From: Piromyces finnis
Taxonomy: Eukaryota; Neocallimastigomycota; Neocallimastigomycetes; Neocallimastigales; Neocallimastigaceae
DNA length: 64,000 bases
NCBI GenBank assembly: GCA_002104945.1
Contig: MCFH01000054.1
Location: 186,001 to 250,000 of the forward strand
Reading direction: 5' to 3'
Below, piece after piece: positions 12,232 to 26,800 of the stretch (its first letter is position 1; each line of letters begins with the position of its first letter). Both the position numbers and the translations under genes were made by a program. The notes under the pieces are model-generated. The model had not been told where the DNA came from. It was given only the letters and a program-made list of their open reading frames with translations, and searched no databases.

Positions 12232-15200
12232 GTATATTTAGTATGTAATTTATATCAATAATTTTATATAATATTAATTTTATAAAAATAATTTTTTTTT
12301 TTTTTTTTAATTCATACCTGTACACCAAAATCTTGCATAACTTTAATTAATGTATTTTTAAGTCCAGGTATTTCCATTTGTTCTGGAATTCTTCGAATTA
12401 ATTTAATAGGATCAATGTAGGAACTTACATTTTCTAATAATCCAACAATAAATTCTAATGGAAGAGAAAAAAAAAATATTTAATATTATTTTATCCTATG
12501 TATATTTCTTTTATTATTATTCTATTTGTATATTAAAATAAGATTTGGGGGAATAATGAACTTACTTGGTTTATCCATTGAATAATTTATTAAATCTTCC
12601 CAGAGATCTGGATCATTTTGTTGTTGAGCAAATTCAATAGCCTATACATTTATAAAAGTAGTAATATATTTTAATAAAAAAAATAAAATTGTATAAATAT
12701 ATAGAAAGAGGGAGATGGATTGCCTTAGTGATATAATTATTTATGAATAAAAATTATATTTTTATGCAATTTTTCATTCATTTATTCTTTTTTTTTTTTT
12801 TAATCGATAATTACTCTTTGAACATCGCCTAATCTACTAATGATTAAATTGAGGGCTTCCTTATTATTACCCATTTGACCAAGTAAATAGACCATTTCAG
12901 GTACAAGATCTCTTGCTTCACATATTTTATAGGCATTTTCTAGTGAATAATAATTACTTGTTCTTAAAAAGGATAATAACCTTGGATAGTCATACTCGGC
13001 ATAGAGTTCAATCTTTTAAAAATAATAATACCAAATAAAAAAAAAAAAAATTAAAAAATTGCATTAATAAATACCAATTATAATAAATAATAATAAAAAA
13101 AATTGTATTGGAGGAGGTATAATCTAATAATCATTTCTCCCTTATATTATTATTATTATTATTATTATTGTTGTTGTTGTTGTTGTTGCTGTTATTGTTG
13201 TTGTTGGTATTGCTGTTGTTATTATTGTTCTTTAATTTATATATACATATATATTTTTTTTATTTCTATTTCTACTTTTTAAAAATACATACTTGTAATT
13301 TATGATAGTCATAACCTTCATGAAAATCTTTCTTTAATAAAGCATCTAAATAGATATGCAAATATTTTGGGTAGGGATAGAGTTGATTGACAACTTGAGA
13401 AATCTAATAGTTTAATTTATCAAGATATTAATATTTTTAAATAATATATCAGCATGAAAAGGATTACATTTTTACAAAAAAAAAAAAAAAAAAAAAAAAA
13501 AAATAAATTAAAAATTAAAAAAATATTTCTGTTAAATTATTTACCAAAATTCTATCGGTATTTTCAACTAAAATTTTAACGGCATCTCCTTTAACCGCTT
13601 CACGAATTTTTTGAAGAGGTGTAAACGTAAAGGTTTCTTCAACAACTTTATTAATAAGATTAAAATTCTTTTCTGATCTTGGGGTGATATTACCTGATTT
13701 TTTAGTGTCTTCTTCATTATCACTATCCACTGTACTTGTAATATTACTAGTAATATTACTGGTTGTATTACTATTAGTCATACTACTGGTTTTACTGGTT
13801 ATACCATTTTTAATGGTACCATTAATAACTTTAGATTTATTTTTTAATGATGCTTTTTGTTGTTTTTTAATTAAACGACTTTCAACAAAATGTTCATCAT
13901 ATTTCATCATTAAAACAATTAATGGTTCTAACATACTATATAAATTATGCTTTTTAATTAAATCTAGTGCATTCGGTCTGTATATTTGTAAATAATAGGA
14001 TAGTGTCATGTCAAATTGTTTATTATAGGTATATCTTGAGGAAAAAAAAATAGTTTAAAATTAAAAAATTTCAATTTTAAAATGTAAATAATTAAAAGAT
14101 AATTATTAATTAATTATTACTTTTTTTTTTTTTTTATTTTCTATTAATACTTTTAGAAATTTTTTAATGAAAAATAAAAAAAAAAAAAAAAAAAACTTAC
14201 AAATCGGCCAAGGTACTTAAAAGAATGTCATTTTTAGAATCTTTTTCAAGTTCGGCTTCTACAAGAACAATAATTTCTGATATGTTATATATTGTTGATG
14301 GCCATTGTTCAATTTTATTATAAAATTTCTTTTTTTTTTTTTTTTTATAAATAAATATATTATTATGAGGAAAATAATGATGATAAATTAATATAATTTA
14401 TAGGATATAATTATATCAATATAGTAATAAATAGTAGAAATCTTTTTAGAATTTTGTATGAAAAAGATAATTACCACTTTATCATGCTTTAAAAGATAGG
14501 ATAATACTAATTCATATATAGATGGATTAAGTTGAGGGTTTGCATGTGGTATATATGGAATAATATCCTTTTTATATAAAGTAAAAATATATAATTTTTT
14601 TTTTTTTTAAAATTAATATTTATAAATAATACCATCAAAATAGTTATAAATACAACTAAAAAAAAAAAAAAAAAAAACATGAAAAGAAAATGAATATTTA
14701 TTTACTAAAAGTTTATCGGCTTCATTAAATGTTATAATCCATTCTTCCCATAATTTTCCATTTTGTCTTAAAATTTTTGGACATACAGCAGCAGCCTCGG
14801 AATAACGTTCTATTTTAATTTTAATTTTTTTTTTTTTTATATAATTTATTTCATTAATTAACCATTAGTTATTATTTAAAAAATGATTTTTTAATGAAAA
14901 AAAAAATATTATTCATCTTTTAAAAAGCTTTCATTTCTTACTCTCTTCTATAAGGGAAGTAATATATTTTAAACCTATATCTACTATATCATGTATAGAT
15001 CTACCACCATAGGAAGAATCTGCTTGTTCAACTGCAATTAATGCTTCTTCATAATTCTTCTTTTCTAATAACCATTCAATATGATCCTCAAGATCTCTTG
15101 GTTTTGCCAATATAATGGTTTTAGGTGATGAAATATAATATGTATTTTCTGATACAATATGTTCTATAGTTTTTTTTTTTAATTGATAATAAATTGAAAA

Positions 15201-17406
15201 AAAAAAGAGGTCATATTTATTTAATTAAATAGATATACATATTTTTTTTTATTATTACAATGACAATAATTACAATAATAATATTGTCATTATGGAAAAG
15301 ATAAAATTACCTAAATGATAATCATTTGATTTGAATCTTTCAAATTTTTGCATTGAAATAACATCTGCTGCAATTTCAACTCCATCATAATTAATCACAC
15401 GGATTTCTGGAGGTTGTGATTTCTATAAATATATTTATTCATAATATACAATATATCAGCAACTTAAAAATACTGGCAACAACAATTATAATAATAATAA
15501 TAAGAAGAACTACAAAAATCATAGTAACAATAACAATAATAAAAAATAATAATATGGATAATAAACCTGCTAAATCATATTGAATTTATTAAATGTATTT
15601 ATAACTTACTTTTCTTTTTTTTGGTGTATCAACTAAAACATCTATGTCTTTTAATTCATCTTTATCAATAATAAAAGCAATTAAAATTATTGAATCATCC
15701 AAGGTTGCTATACCCGATATAGAATAATCTGTTTTAAAACTATTGATATTTATATAGATATAGATATATTTTATAGATGAAAATATAAAATTTAAATAAA
15801 ATAATAATTTCTGCAATATTGATTATATTCATCTATTTGTATACATAATTAAAATTAATTTTTTTTTATATTGACATACTCGTAAATAACCTCAAGGTAT
15901 TTTTGAACAGATGAAGTTAAAGCTGTTAATACATCATCACTTTTAGTTTCTTTAATTTGAATAACCTTAATGTTATCTGCCCAACCACATATAAGTTCAT
16001 TATCAGACTTCCAATAAAGATGACATTTAAAAAGTTCAGCTCTTGGACTATTTTTAGGTCTTTGAATAGTACCTATTTTTGATTCTGAATTAATATCATA
16101 TACACTTATACCCTAAAATATATATATATAATATTTATATAAAATAAATAAGTTATTATTTATTTCATAGTCAAATAAAGTATTCTCTACTTTTTTATTT
16201 ATTTCTATTTTTTTAAAAAAAAAAAGATTTTGAACTATTTAATAATTAAAAATAATTTAAAATTAAAAAAAAAAAATATTTTGTTTGTCTTTCCATTTAC
16301 ATTATCATTGGCCCAAGCAATATAATCATTTCTCCATTTAATGGATCTCACAGGTCCTTCACCAGAAAATAATACAGTATCTCTATTTCCGAACCAACCT
16401 TTATAACAATATATATGATATATGTTATTTCGTATTTAATAGAGTTAAACAAATTTATAAATAAAAATTCAATGTACTTCTTATCATCAATAAATTTACC
16501 TTTTCCACTTAAAACTAATTGTTCAGCTGTACCACCTGAAACTAATTGCCTTGAACTCTTTTTACTAAAGTTTGGTTCTAAAGCAACTGATTTTACAGGC
16601 CTTTTGTAGGTATAGCTATTGGCATCGGTAGTATATAATCCATTGATTACTACACGACCTTTTGAATAGAGAAAAAAATACAATTAAATATATTGTTATA
16701 AAAAAAATTGAAATTAAATAAATAGACCTTTGAATTAATAGATTCATAAGCCTTTTTTTTTTTTTTTTTAATTTATTTTTTTCTTTGAAATTTACCATCG
16801 TCCGATGCACTAGCAACATATTCCCCATTATCATCAATACTAATTTGATTGATAGTAGCTGAATGACATTTAAAACGTTTTACTGAATTACCGTTTAAAT
16901 CAAGAATATGTATCATACCATTATGTGTACCGACAGCCTTTATTTATATTTTAAATGTAATATTAAAATGAAATTTTAATTTCAATTTTTAATTTCAATT
17001 ACTTTTTTTTTATACTTAGTTTTTATATATATATATATATATAAATTTGATTTTATTAATTATTTCTTACTAAAAATCTATCCGAAGCTGTAATAGTACT
17101 AATATTATCTCTTTTCAAAATATCCGATAATGACTCTGAATTAATAATTTGATATTTTAATTTTGGTTCTGATTCAATTTCTTCTTGGTTATCACTTTCG
17201 TCTTCACTAGTATCCTGGTCTAAATTAAAAGCGTTAATTAAAGCTTGATTTTTAAGTATATTTTGTTTATTATCGGATTCTTTTTGACTTTGATATATAG
17301 GTGGTTTTGTTTGTTCTAAATTATCTTTTATTGATTTTTCATTTTCAGTAATTTCTTCCATATCTACTATTAATTCCTTACTCCCTTTATTTTTTTTATT
17401 GTCCAT
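11116..17406 (-). CDS. VPS41: VPS41, HOPS complex subunit
   Basis: Subunit of the HOPS tether that drives fusion at late endosomes and the vacuole. Nineteen exons (high to low): 17071-17406, 16796-16937, 16500-16658, 16301-16398, 15880-16112, 15610-15739, 15311-15422, 14942-15163, 14706-14809, 14475-14567, 14201-14328, 13545-14034, 13293-13403, 12815-13012, 12566-12641, 12318-12454, 12026-12125, 11877-11921, 11116-11747. They total 3,546 nt in one frame, or 1,181 aa. An acidic N-terminal tail precedes a WD/beta-propeller region (PKLKYQIIN, GTHNGMIHILDLNGN, IKWRNDYIAWANDN), then a clathrin-type helical repeat region (HIEWLLEKKNYEEAL, ELYAEYDYPRLLSFLR) and a C-terminal RING (C961, C964, then C985-H987-H990-C993). 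The last CPIC pair sits at about 1112-1115, after an unusually long insertion. All introns are GT-AG with GTAAGT-like or GTATGT donors. The start is the only upstream ATG in frame. Confidence 0.95.
13146..13228. repeat. ATT/GTT trinucleotide repeat inside a VPS41 intron
   Basis: ATT copies grade into GTT with GCT interruptions (AAC/AAT on the coding strand). It lies wholly within the intron between exons 13 and 14. Confidence 0.85.
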
Positions 17407-19103
17407 ATCATTAAATTTTTTTTTATCTTTATAAATAAATTTTGATAGGGTGTATGTGTGTGTATGTTGTGTGTATGTATATGTTTTTTTTTTTTAAAAT
17501 AAATATTTTGATATGCGTTTTTTTTTTTATTTTTTGTTATCTATTTTAAAATTTAATGGTTAAATATCTTAAATTTCAAAAAGAGAACAATTATTTTAGT
17601 TTTTTATCAACATATAGGAGAGTGAACTTAACATAATTTATATTAAATATAAGTTATAAATACCTTTAAAATGGTTTATTGTATTTATAGAAATGATTAA
17701 ACTTTTAAAGTTTTTAATTATTATTTTATATAATATGAATTAAAAGCTTTTTTTAATTTTTTTTTTTTTTATATTTTTTTATGATATTTCTTTCCTTGTA
17801 TTTATTTTATGCTATTATTATTTGTTATGTTTTTTTTTTTTTTCTTTGGAATTATGTTTATATTTTACAATTATACATTATATTTTATATTAATATTATG
17901 TAAAATTAATATTATACATATAATTATGATAGTTACAGTAATATAAAGGATTTCTTTTTTTTTTTTTTTTAATTTTTTTATTACTATAAACTATTCTTTA
18001 CAAAATAAATTTTAATATTTTGGTGATTTCGTTGTTAAAAAGAAATAAAATTTCCTCTATTAAATCGAAATGTAAAAATTTGTTAATTCTTGAGAATTTA
18101 ATTTTTTTTTTTTTTGCTTAAAATGCTTCCTTTATTATTGTAAATTGCAATAAAAGAATGAATTTATAAATGAATGAATGAATATTATTATATTGTCTTT
18201 TTCATAATATTTCTTTCTTTTCTCTTTCTTTTTCTTTTTTTTTTTTTTACTTTATATATTTCTTTCTTTTTTTTTTTAAATGTTCAATTGAAGAGTTTTT
18301 TTTTTTTTTTTTATTTTTTTATTATCTTTTTATTATTATTATTATAAACTATTTTCAATATATTAATTAATTAAATAATATATAATTAAATTTATAAAGT
18401 TATATATTATAATACAATCCAAATGAATAATAATTTATTTGATAATCTTAAATTTTTTTTTTTTAAAAATTGATTATCCATAAATTTAAAATTTATTTGT
18501 TGGAAACATGAAATATAAAGTGGATAAAAAAGAAAAAGTAATTTTTTTTTTTTTTTTATAAATATAAAGTAATACTTAAAAATAAGAAAAAATATTGATT
18601 TTTATTTTAAAGAAAATGATATAAAGAAAAAAAATTGTAAATTTCAATTAATAATAATAATTATAATAATTATAATAAAAATAATAATAAAAATTAGTAT
18701 TAGTATTTTAAAATTTTATAAATTTTGATTTTTATAAATTAAAAAAAATTTTTTAAGGTAAAAAAAAAGAAAGAATCTTTTGATTAGAATTGTTTTTTTT
18801 TCTTTTTTTTTTACTTATTCTCTTTTTTTATATATAATTTTATAAAAACAAACTATTGAAAAAGTGCTTTAACTACTTTAAAAATTGAAATTCTTTGCAT
18901 TAAATAAAGTTCCTTTTCTTTTTTTAAAAAAATTCTTTTTTTCAATTATTTTAAAAAAAATTATGGAAAAAGCGTAGCTTTGATTGGATTAAATATTAAA
19001 TTTTAAAATCACTTATAAACTTTTAAATATTAAAAATTTATTATAATATTTTGTTAAACCAAAAAAAAAAAAAAAAATAAAAAAAAATAGAAAATCAATC
19101 AAA
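17407..19103. other. Divergent promoter region VPS41 / UBC9
   Basis: About 1.7 kb between two divergently transcribed start codons. It contains many T10-T15 tracts and short TG repeats near 17450-17470, but no supportable coding segment. Poly(dA:dT) tracts of this type usually mark nucleosome-poor fungal promoters; specific sites cannot be picked by eye. Confidence 0.5.
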
Positions 19104-21000
19104 ATGACTTCTAAAAGTTTATGTGTTACTCGTTTAATTGAAGAAAGAAAATTATGGAGAAAAGGTATGAAATAGTGTTATACATATAATTTATAATAAT
19201 AATAAATATTTTATTATTATTTATGCTATGTATATTTCAATATATAGTAATAAGAACCATAATGATTGAAGCTATTTGGAAATGTTCATAAATGATAATA
19301 AATACATTAAACGTTTTGTTAATATTTGAAATTTGATAAAATCGTTTTTTTTTATAATCCATATAAAATGGTATTGAAATAAAGAAAAGAAAATTAATAA
19401 GGAAAAAAAAATTTATTAAAACATGAAGCAAAATTAATTTAAATTTTAAAATATTAAATCACATAGTTATTATAACGAAAAGACATATCTTTAGCAATTC
19501 ACCATCGAACTATATTTTCATAAATATATATATAAATTCTCAAAGACACAAAAATAAAAAAAATAATTTCAAAATTTTAAAATTGATTCGAAATTTCCGG
19601 AATTTTTTCTTTTCATTTATCTTTTATTTATCCATTTTATTGAAATTTTAGATCTCAAAAAAGAAATCAACTATATCCAATTAAAAATTAATAATTAAAA
19701 ATCTTTATATCGAAACTCAATAACCATTTATTAAATTTAATATTGTTGAAATATGATTTCTTTTTTTTTTTTTTTTTATTTATTCTATACTGGATAATTA
19801 TAAAAGATTATTGTGTTAACTTAATAAATAAAAAAAAAAAAAAGTACAAAAAGTATTAATACTTTTATTCTTTATACTTTATATTGAAAGACCATCCATA
19901 TGGTTTTTGGGCTAGACCATTAAAATTACCAAACGGTGATATGGATATTATGACCTGGCAAGCTGGTATCCCAGGAAAAGAGTAAGAAACTTAATTTATT
20001 TAAAAGAATCAAATGATTTTGATAATTAATTCCATGTAAAATTTTATAGAGGTACTGACTGGGAAGGTGGTGTATATAAATTACAAATGACTTTTACTGA
20101 AGGTATTTTATTAAAAATAAATAAATATATATATATCACATTGTATTATTTTGTTTTGTATTTTATTTTAATCTTTTAAATGTAATAAATTAGAATATCC
20201 ACAAAAACCACCAAAGTGTAAATTTGTTCCACCTCTTTTGTAAGTTTAAAATTAAAAAAAAATAATATATAAACAAAAATTTATATTATTATATTTTATA
20301 ATTAATATATATATATTTAATAAATAAATATAAAAATATTAAAAATTAATAATAATAGCCATCCAAATGTATATCCATCAGGTAAATAAATTGAATAATA
20401 AAAAAAAATAAATAAATAATATGGTAAATTGGTAAATATTAAAAAAAAAAAAAAATTATAATCCTACATGGATAAAACTTTAGGCACTGTCTGTTTAAGT
20501 ATTCTAAATGAAGATCAAGTATGTAAAATTTAGTTCAATTTGAAAATGATTTATAGTTTTATTAATTATTATTACATCATTTTATAAAAATATCTATTAT
20601 TTTAATAGGATTGGAAACCAAGTATTACCATAAAAGATATATTAACTGGTATTCAAGTTTTATTAAATGAACCAAATCCAGATAGTCCAGCACAAGTAAA
20701 TACAATAATAATAAAATATTTTTCAGTTTATTATCATAAAGATATTCATTATTCCTGCTATTTCTAATCGATTAAAATTTCATATATATATATATTATAG
20801 GAAAAGGCATACTACATGTATATGAGAGATAAAGAATCTTATATTAAACAAGTAAAACAACAAGCCAAGGTAATTTTGAATTCATTCAATGCCTATTTAT
20901 TTATCGTATATTTAACATGGATAGGACAAAAATATATAAATATACCTATATTCATTTTTTTTTATTTTATTTTTATTTTTTTTAGGATAATGCTGAATAA
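19104..21000 (+). CDS. UBC9: SUMO-conjugating enzyme E2 (UBC9)
   Basis: Transfers SUMO from the E1 to lysines of target proteins. Nine exons: 19104-19164, 19891-19981, 20050-20102, 20194-20239, 20359-20381, 20484-20518, 20609-20695, 20801-20869, 20986-21000. Together they give 159 aa against 158 in human UBE2I. The UBC fold is readable throughout: [37 protein letters not shown], the E2 HPN motif in FHPNVYPSG, and the catalytic cysteine (residue 95) in GTVCLSIL. It ends in VKQQAKDNAE. Several exons are tiny: the HPN motif lies on a 23-nt exon, the active cysteine on a 35-nt exon and the last exon is 15 nt. Intron 1 is unusually long (726 nt). All splice sites are GT-AG. Confidence 0.97.
19589..19603. 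promoter_or_regulatory. Heat-shock-element-like triple nGAAn inside UBC9 intron 1
   Basis: CGAAATTTCCGGAAT fits nGAAn-nTTCn-nGAAn exactly. The site lies in the exceptionally long first intron. A match is not proof of HSF binding and may be chance. Confidence 0.25.
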
Positions 21001-21495
21001 AGTGATAAAGCTTCCCATCTCTTTTTTTTTTTTCTTCCATAATACTATGATGGAAGCATAAATAATGATAGTGAAAAAAAAAAAAAAAAAAAAAAAAATT
21101 CTATTTATATCAAATTTATTTATTACAGAATGAAACATAACTTATCCATATAATAAAATAAAAATACCTATTCCATAATAAAATTAATAATAATAATAAT
21201 CATAATCATAAAAAACTACCAATTAAAAATAAAAAGTTACGCAAAAAATGTGTGTGTGTGTGTGTGTTTTTTTTACAGATAAATATTTATTAAGTAGAAA
21301 TATTAATAATTAAAATTATATATATTAAATATATTAAAAATAGAATGACATTAGATATAATAATCATTTAGTAGAAGTAGTAGTAGTAGTAGTAGTAGTA
21401 TGACAAAATTGAAAATAAAATAAAAAAAAAATATTTAAGCAACATTTAATTTTTGGTTAAAAAAATAAAAATGTATGAACGTCTTTTTAATTCAT
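21001..21495. other. Convergent 3' region of UBC9 and ALYREF, with GT and TAG repeats
   Basis: Short region between two converging genes. It holds a poly-A run near 21075, a TG dinucleotide run near 21250 and a TAG triplet run at about 21371-21400. It should contain both polyadenylation sites. Confidence 0.6.
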
Positions 21496-22790
21496 TTAAT
21501 CATCAGTAGCCATGTAAGCATCCATTTCAGCATCAAGTTGTTCTGCTGACTTTTGTGGTTCCTTAGACTTGTTGAAACGGTTGTTTCTACGGCCATTTCT
21601 ATAAAACATTAAAATAGTGTTACAAAACATTCATTATGAATAGTATCTATTTATATTGATATTTACCTTGGACCTCCTCTTCTACCTTGTCTTGAAGAGG
21701 AAACAGCGGCAGCGGCAGCTGAAGATAAAACGATTTCAATCTTCATAGCTCTTCCATCTAAAGTAACATTGTTGTATTTATCAGAAGCACGTTTAGCATC
21801 AGCTTTACGAACAAAAACAACTTGACCAGAACCTTTTCATTTGTAAATATGAATATTCCCGTTAGAAAGGTAAAATAAATTTTGCATTTGCGGTTTGTTA
21901 TTTTTGTTATTACTATTCAAAATAAATAATTACCTTTGGAACGACCATTGTGATCAAAATTTAAAGAAACTGAACGAATTGGACCAATGTCATTGAATAA
22001 TTCCTGTATTTTTGTGTTGTTGATATGAATAGTAATAATTGATTTAATTTAGGTTATTTATTAAAATATTTTTGATTAATAAACTTCATGTAGAAAAACT
22101 AAAATCACTATTATAATTGGAGTTTAATTTTTCTTTCTCAAATAAACAATAACAATTTGATTTTATCTATCTTTGACAAACGAAATATTTTGTACTGAAT
22201 TTGAATAATTATATAGATATTGATCTTATTTTATGTATACTATATACCAAAAATATAAACAACTATTTACTGTAAATGTTTTTCTTATATATATAAAGTA
22301 TCTCTTTTTTATTTTTCTTGGAATAGAATCTTATTATTTTAATCGCTTTAAATAATAAGACTTTTTTTAAATTTCAATTTATACCAATAGTATCTGATAA
22401 TACCCAAGAGTTACTTATATAAAAAAAATAACATTTTTTTTTCAATTCAATTTTTTTAAACAATTTTTTTTCCCATAAACAATTACACCAAAGTTGTATT
22501 TTTTTTTAAACTTATTAAAATTCAAAATAAAATTACAAATTAATTTTTTTAATTGAAACAAGACTCACTCTAAGATCTTTTTCAGTAACTTTGTATTCAA
22601 GATTAGAAATCATGATTTTTGATCCATCATCTCTTTTTCCTTTATGATTATTTCCTCTTCTTGAATTTAAAGTGGAAATTTTGTTACTAATACGACGGCT
22701 ACCATTATTTCCATCACGTCTTTGGTTTCTTCTTCTGTTATTCTTCTTCTTTGAGATAATTTCATCAAGACTCATTCCAATTCTTTCCAT
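21496..22790 (-). CDS. YRA1: ALYREF/Yra1-type mRNA export adaptor (RRM)
   Basis: Nuclear RNA-binding adaptor linking the TREX complex to the mRNA export receptor. Exons 22569-22790, 21934-22003, 21667-21832 and 21496-21598 give 186 aa in one frame. The N terminus has the short UAP56-binding type motif (MSLDEIISKK) followed by an Arg/Lys-rich variable region. One RRM spans about residues 58-133, with RNP2-like KIMISNLEY and RNP1-like SGQVVFVR. An Ala/Ser then Arg/Gly-rich segment follows, and the family C-terminal motif LDAEMDAYM closes the protein. Both end motifs identify the Aly/REF family rather than a generic RRM protein. Donors include GTGAGT and GTAAAT. Confidence 0.93.
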
Positions 22791-23890
22791 GGTGACTTTT
22801 ATTATAGTAATATAAAATTGTGTTTTTAAAATATAATCTTTTAAAAATAGTTTATTTATAAACTCAAAGGGTATTTATTTATTTATTTATAAAGATATTG
22901 AGTATATTTTAGTTTCTTAAAAAAAAAAAATTGTTCTCAATATTCCTTTACTTTTTTTATTATTTATTTTTGGGAAAAGTAAATAAAAAAAAATATAGTA
23001 TATAATCTTAAACTTTTTTATATATATATATATAATTTATTTTTATTAATATATTTATATATAATTAATGGTTAATTATAAAAATATGGATTATTTTTAG
23101 TTTTATATTAAATTTAATTTTATTATTTATTAAGATTCATTATTTGATTATTATTTTTAATATAACTTTAAATGAATTACTAAATAATCCAATCAACATT
23201 TAAAATGTAATATAAAATGTATTAAATTCTGAAGTATTACATTATTCTACCAATCATATTTTAATACCTATAGATTTGTAATTCTTTTATATTAATAGAA
23301 ATGTTTGGTAACAATATATTAAAATTTATTTTGTAATCATTTATTTATTATAATGTACAATAAAATGTTCATTAGAATAATTTTTATATAGAAAATTGTC
23401 AACATAAATTAATATTAATAATTATTCCACTCCCTTTTTTATTTGAAAAAAAGAAATGGAGAAGGAGAATTATGTGAAAAAGAGGTTTACGTATTGTAGT
23501 ATAAACTAGAATAAACTAGTTAAAGACAGTATAATCATTAGTTAGAATTTATTTTCATAATATGCAAAAGAATGAATACTATTTATTTATGATTATTCAA
23601 AACTTTCTTTTTTTTTTTTTTTATTTAAATATATTTGTGGGTATTAGATATGATTATGATTATGTCTTTGTTACTTTTATTATACACATCTATTAATATT
23701 TTAAAAAGAATGAATTGTTAAACCATATGTCATTTTTAAAAATTATTTTAAATGTTGTAAATTTTATTTAATTTATTAATAATACATATTGTATTGTTAT
23801 TAATTCATTTAAAAGATAAAAATAGTTTATATATATATAAATAAAAAAATAAAAATTATTTATTAATTTTATTACTAAATGTAACTTGAA
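22791..23890. other. Intergenic region between the ALYREF start and the BLTP1 3' end
   Basis: About 1.1 kb of AT-rich sequence without a supportable gene. It should hold the ALYREF promoter and the BLTP1 terminator. Confidence 0.5.
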
Positions 23891-26800
23891 TTATTGTTTA
23901 TTTTTTGAATTTTCTAATGGTATAGAAACAATTCCATAAATTTGGGATAATGAATTAAATAATAATTCGAAATTGTTTGTTACTAATTTGTATATTTCAA
24001 CAGGAATCTTTTCTTTACTAACACCAATATAATCTACCCATTCCCATGATGTAGCGTCACCTATAACCTTTAATTGAGGTTCTAACACAATGGGTTTTAT
24101 TGCTTTAAATACCATATCATCATCATCATCTTGACTCTTAAAGAGATCTTGATGTTTTTGAGACATTATATTAATTTCATCATTAATTTGTTTTTTATAT
24201 TCTCTCATCTTTTTCTTATCTTCATTAATATCATTTTCTTTAGAATTACCTGTTCGTTCTTGTTTTTTATTATTGGATTCGACGTTATAATCAATTGATT
24301 CTAATGTGCCGGTTCCTGGATTATCTTTGGAATCATTATTAATTGTACTCAAATATAATTTTATTACATTAATTAAATAAATATACAATCCAAAGTTAAG
24401 AGCAACATCAATAGGTTCACTGAAAGATGAGTCAAAGGAATACTCTATTAATTTCTCATGCAGATATTTACTTGCATTAAGATTAATAATTGTTTTTGGA
24501 ACATTTAATATATTTTTCGATACACTTTCCTCTAAATAAGCAAACCATTTGTCAATTTCAAGAGAATTTTCATTTTGCTTAGTTACAAATTTGTAACTTC
24601 CTTTAACTACCTTAATTCCATCACAGGAGAATTTTGTTTCTTCAATAATCCTTTTAATATCTTCTTTTTTAATAACTTGTTGTGTATCATAGTTTAGCTT
24701 AACATCAAGAACTAGCTTATTAGAGTTAAGTCTTACTGAATCAGGATCTTTAAAATTATATCTAAATGCTACAATTAATGCCTTTTCTAATGTGATTGTA
24801 ATTACACCGTAGAGGGAACAGAAAATTTTTGATGAAACATCAAATATATAGTCATATGCAATCTTTTTGATGATATTTTCTTTTATCTTTTCTTTTTCAT
24901 TCTTCTTCTTTTTCTCGTTTTCCTTGTCACTAATATTATTATTTGAAGAAAGTAAAAGTTGCTTTTCTATAATAAAGGAAGAAAATCTATTGTATATAGC
25001 CATGACCATAGAAATCGTCTTTTTGGAAACACATACTTTAATATATTTAATTACTGCATCTGTCTTTAAGAATAATTTTGGTTTTTCCATTAATTGATAT
25101 AAATCACTAATTACTAGGTAGATATCAGTTATATCTAATAAGAACGTTTTATCAAATTGGTATACCAAGTCAGAATATATTCTACCAATTTTATTCAAAC
25201 TTAAAGCTGAATATGAATTATTGTCTTTCGATAGTGATAAAATTGGATTTCTGACATCACCATTCATATTAATATTATCGATTTTCAGGTATCCTTGTAA
25301 TTTTCCTTCGGTAGTTAATGATATACTCTTAATGATAAAATCCGCATTAGATCTTGGTATATTCTGTTTAATTACTTTATTATAGCATAAATTTATCATT
25401 TCAAAATTAATATCACCTTTACCTGTAATCTGACTTAAATCATAAATAAAATGAATTTTCCCAATATTTGCCATTATATAGAATGAAAAGTTATTCTTAG
25501 ATGTAGATAAATAATCTGTAAATTCCATAGAAAATGATCTCTTTTTTCCGATAGTAGAACTTGTGTGACTATTAACCGATACGCCAGTATTACTTTTATT
25601 GATAGGTTCAATGGCATAATTAGTATTGTTAACATCACTACCTAAATTATCCGTTATCTTCAATAACGTGCCTACCCATACATCATATAATATTAAGAAA
25701 TCTTGAAGATATCTTATATTAAAATTCATTTTTATTAAAGGAATATTAAATTCTCCAATGTTAGAATAGTCAAGAATACTTTCATCAATATTTAAAAATG
25801 TATAATTAACAATAATTTTAGTTAGGCAAATGTCAAAGAAATGCTCAGGAGAATAGGTATTATTAACCAATAAAGATAAATCACTAAGGTTTAATGATGA
25901 AATAAATGAATGTCTACTATCGCTGCTTAATGCGTATATTGTAGTAAGAGATATGTTATTAAAATGGAATATACACATTGCATTCGAATCTGGTTGGCAT
26001 GATAAACCAAATTTTGTTTCACCTATATGCATATTTACACATAAAATATGACCAATAAATATAGAAAGTATATCTTTTATATTTGAAGGTTTTGACACTT
26101 CATTATTCTTTACATTTTGTTTTAATTTATCCTCTGTTTTAAACCTATAATTATTAATTTGAATAATATTAATAGTTGACTTTAAGTTTATAACAAATTG
26201 ATCAATAAATCTTATCAGAGATGGCCTCAAAATATTTTCTGTTCCAGATATATCGATATTCAGGAATATTTGATCAAAATCGGTATTCGAACAATCAATT
26301 AATTTTTGATTAACTGCTTTATTAAAACATAAAAAGAAACTAATTTTAGGGAAATTGAAGATATGAAGATTTACTTTTTTATTATTGCCATATTCATTAC
26401 TGTTATCAAATTCATTATAATTTGATGATATTTTTAATACTGAGGGTTCAAATTCACATTCTACTTTTATCCTACTTAATATTGAAAGATCAAATGATTT
26501 CTGATTTTTATTATTATCTTTTTTTGCATTAACTTCATTATCATTTTCCATTGAAATTAAATTTTCATAATCACTAAATCTTCTTAAACTTCTGTAATAC
26601 AATTTTACAATAAGATCAATATATATCGAAAGATCTAAATTTAAATCAATGGATACCCCATTATTTGAACTTTTAACTAAATACATATCTTCATTATTTT
26701 CATCCTTTATAGTATTTATTAAAACTTCACATTTTGGAAGAGCAATTCTATTTTCAACTGGATGAGCTAATGGTGAAAAGTTTTTCGAATCAAAAGATTC

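Noticed and set aside
13684-13995. Plus-strand open frame opposite VPS41 exon 12
   Set aside because: Antisense shadow of a well-conserved coding exon, low-complexity Leu/Val composition.
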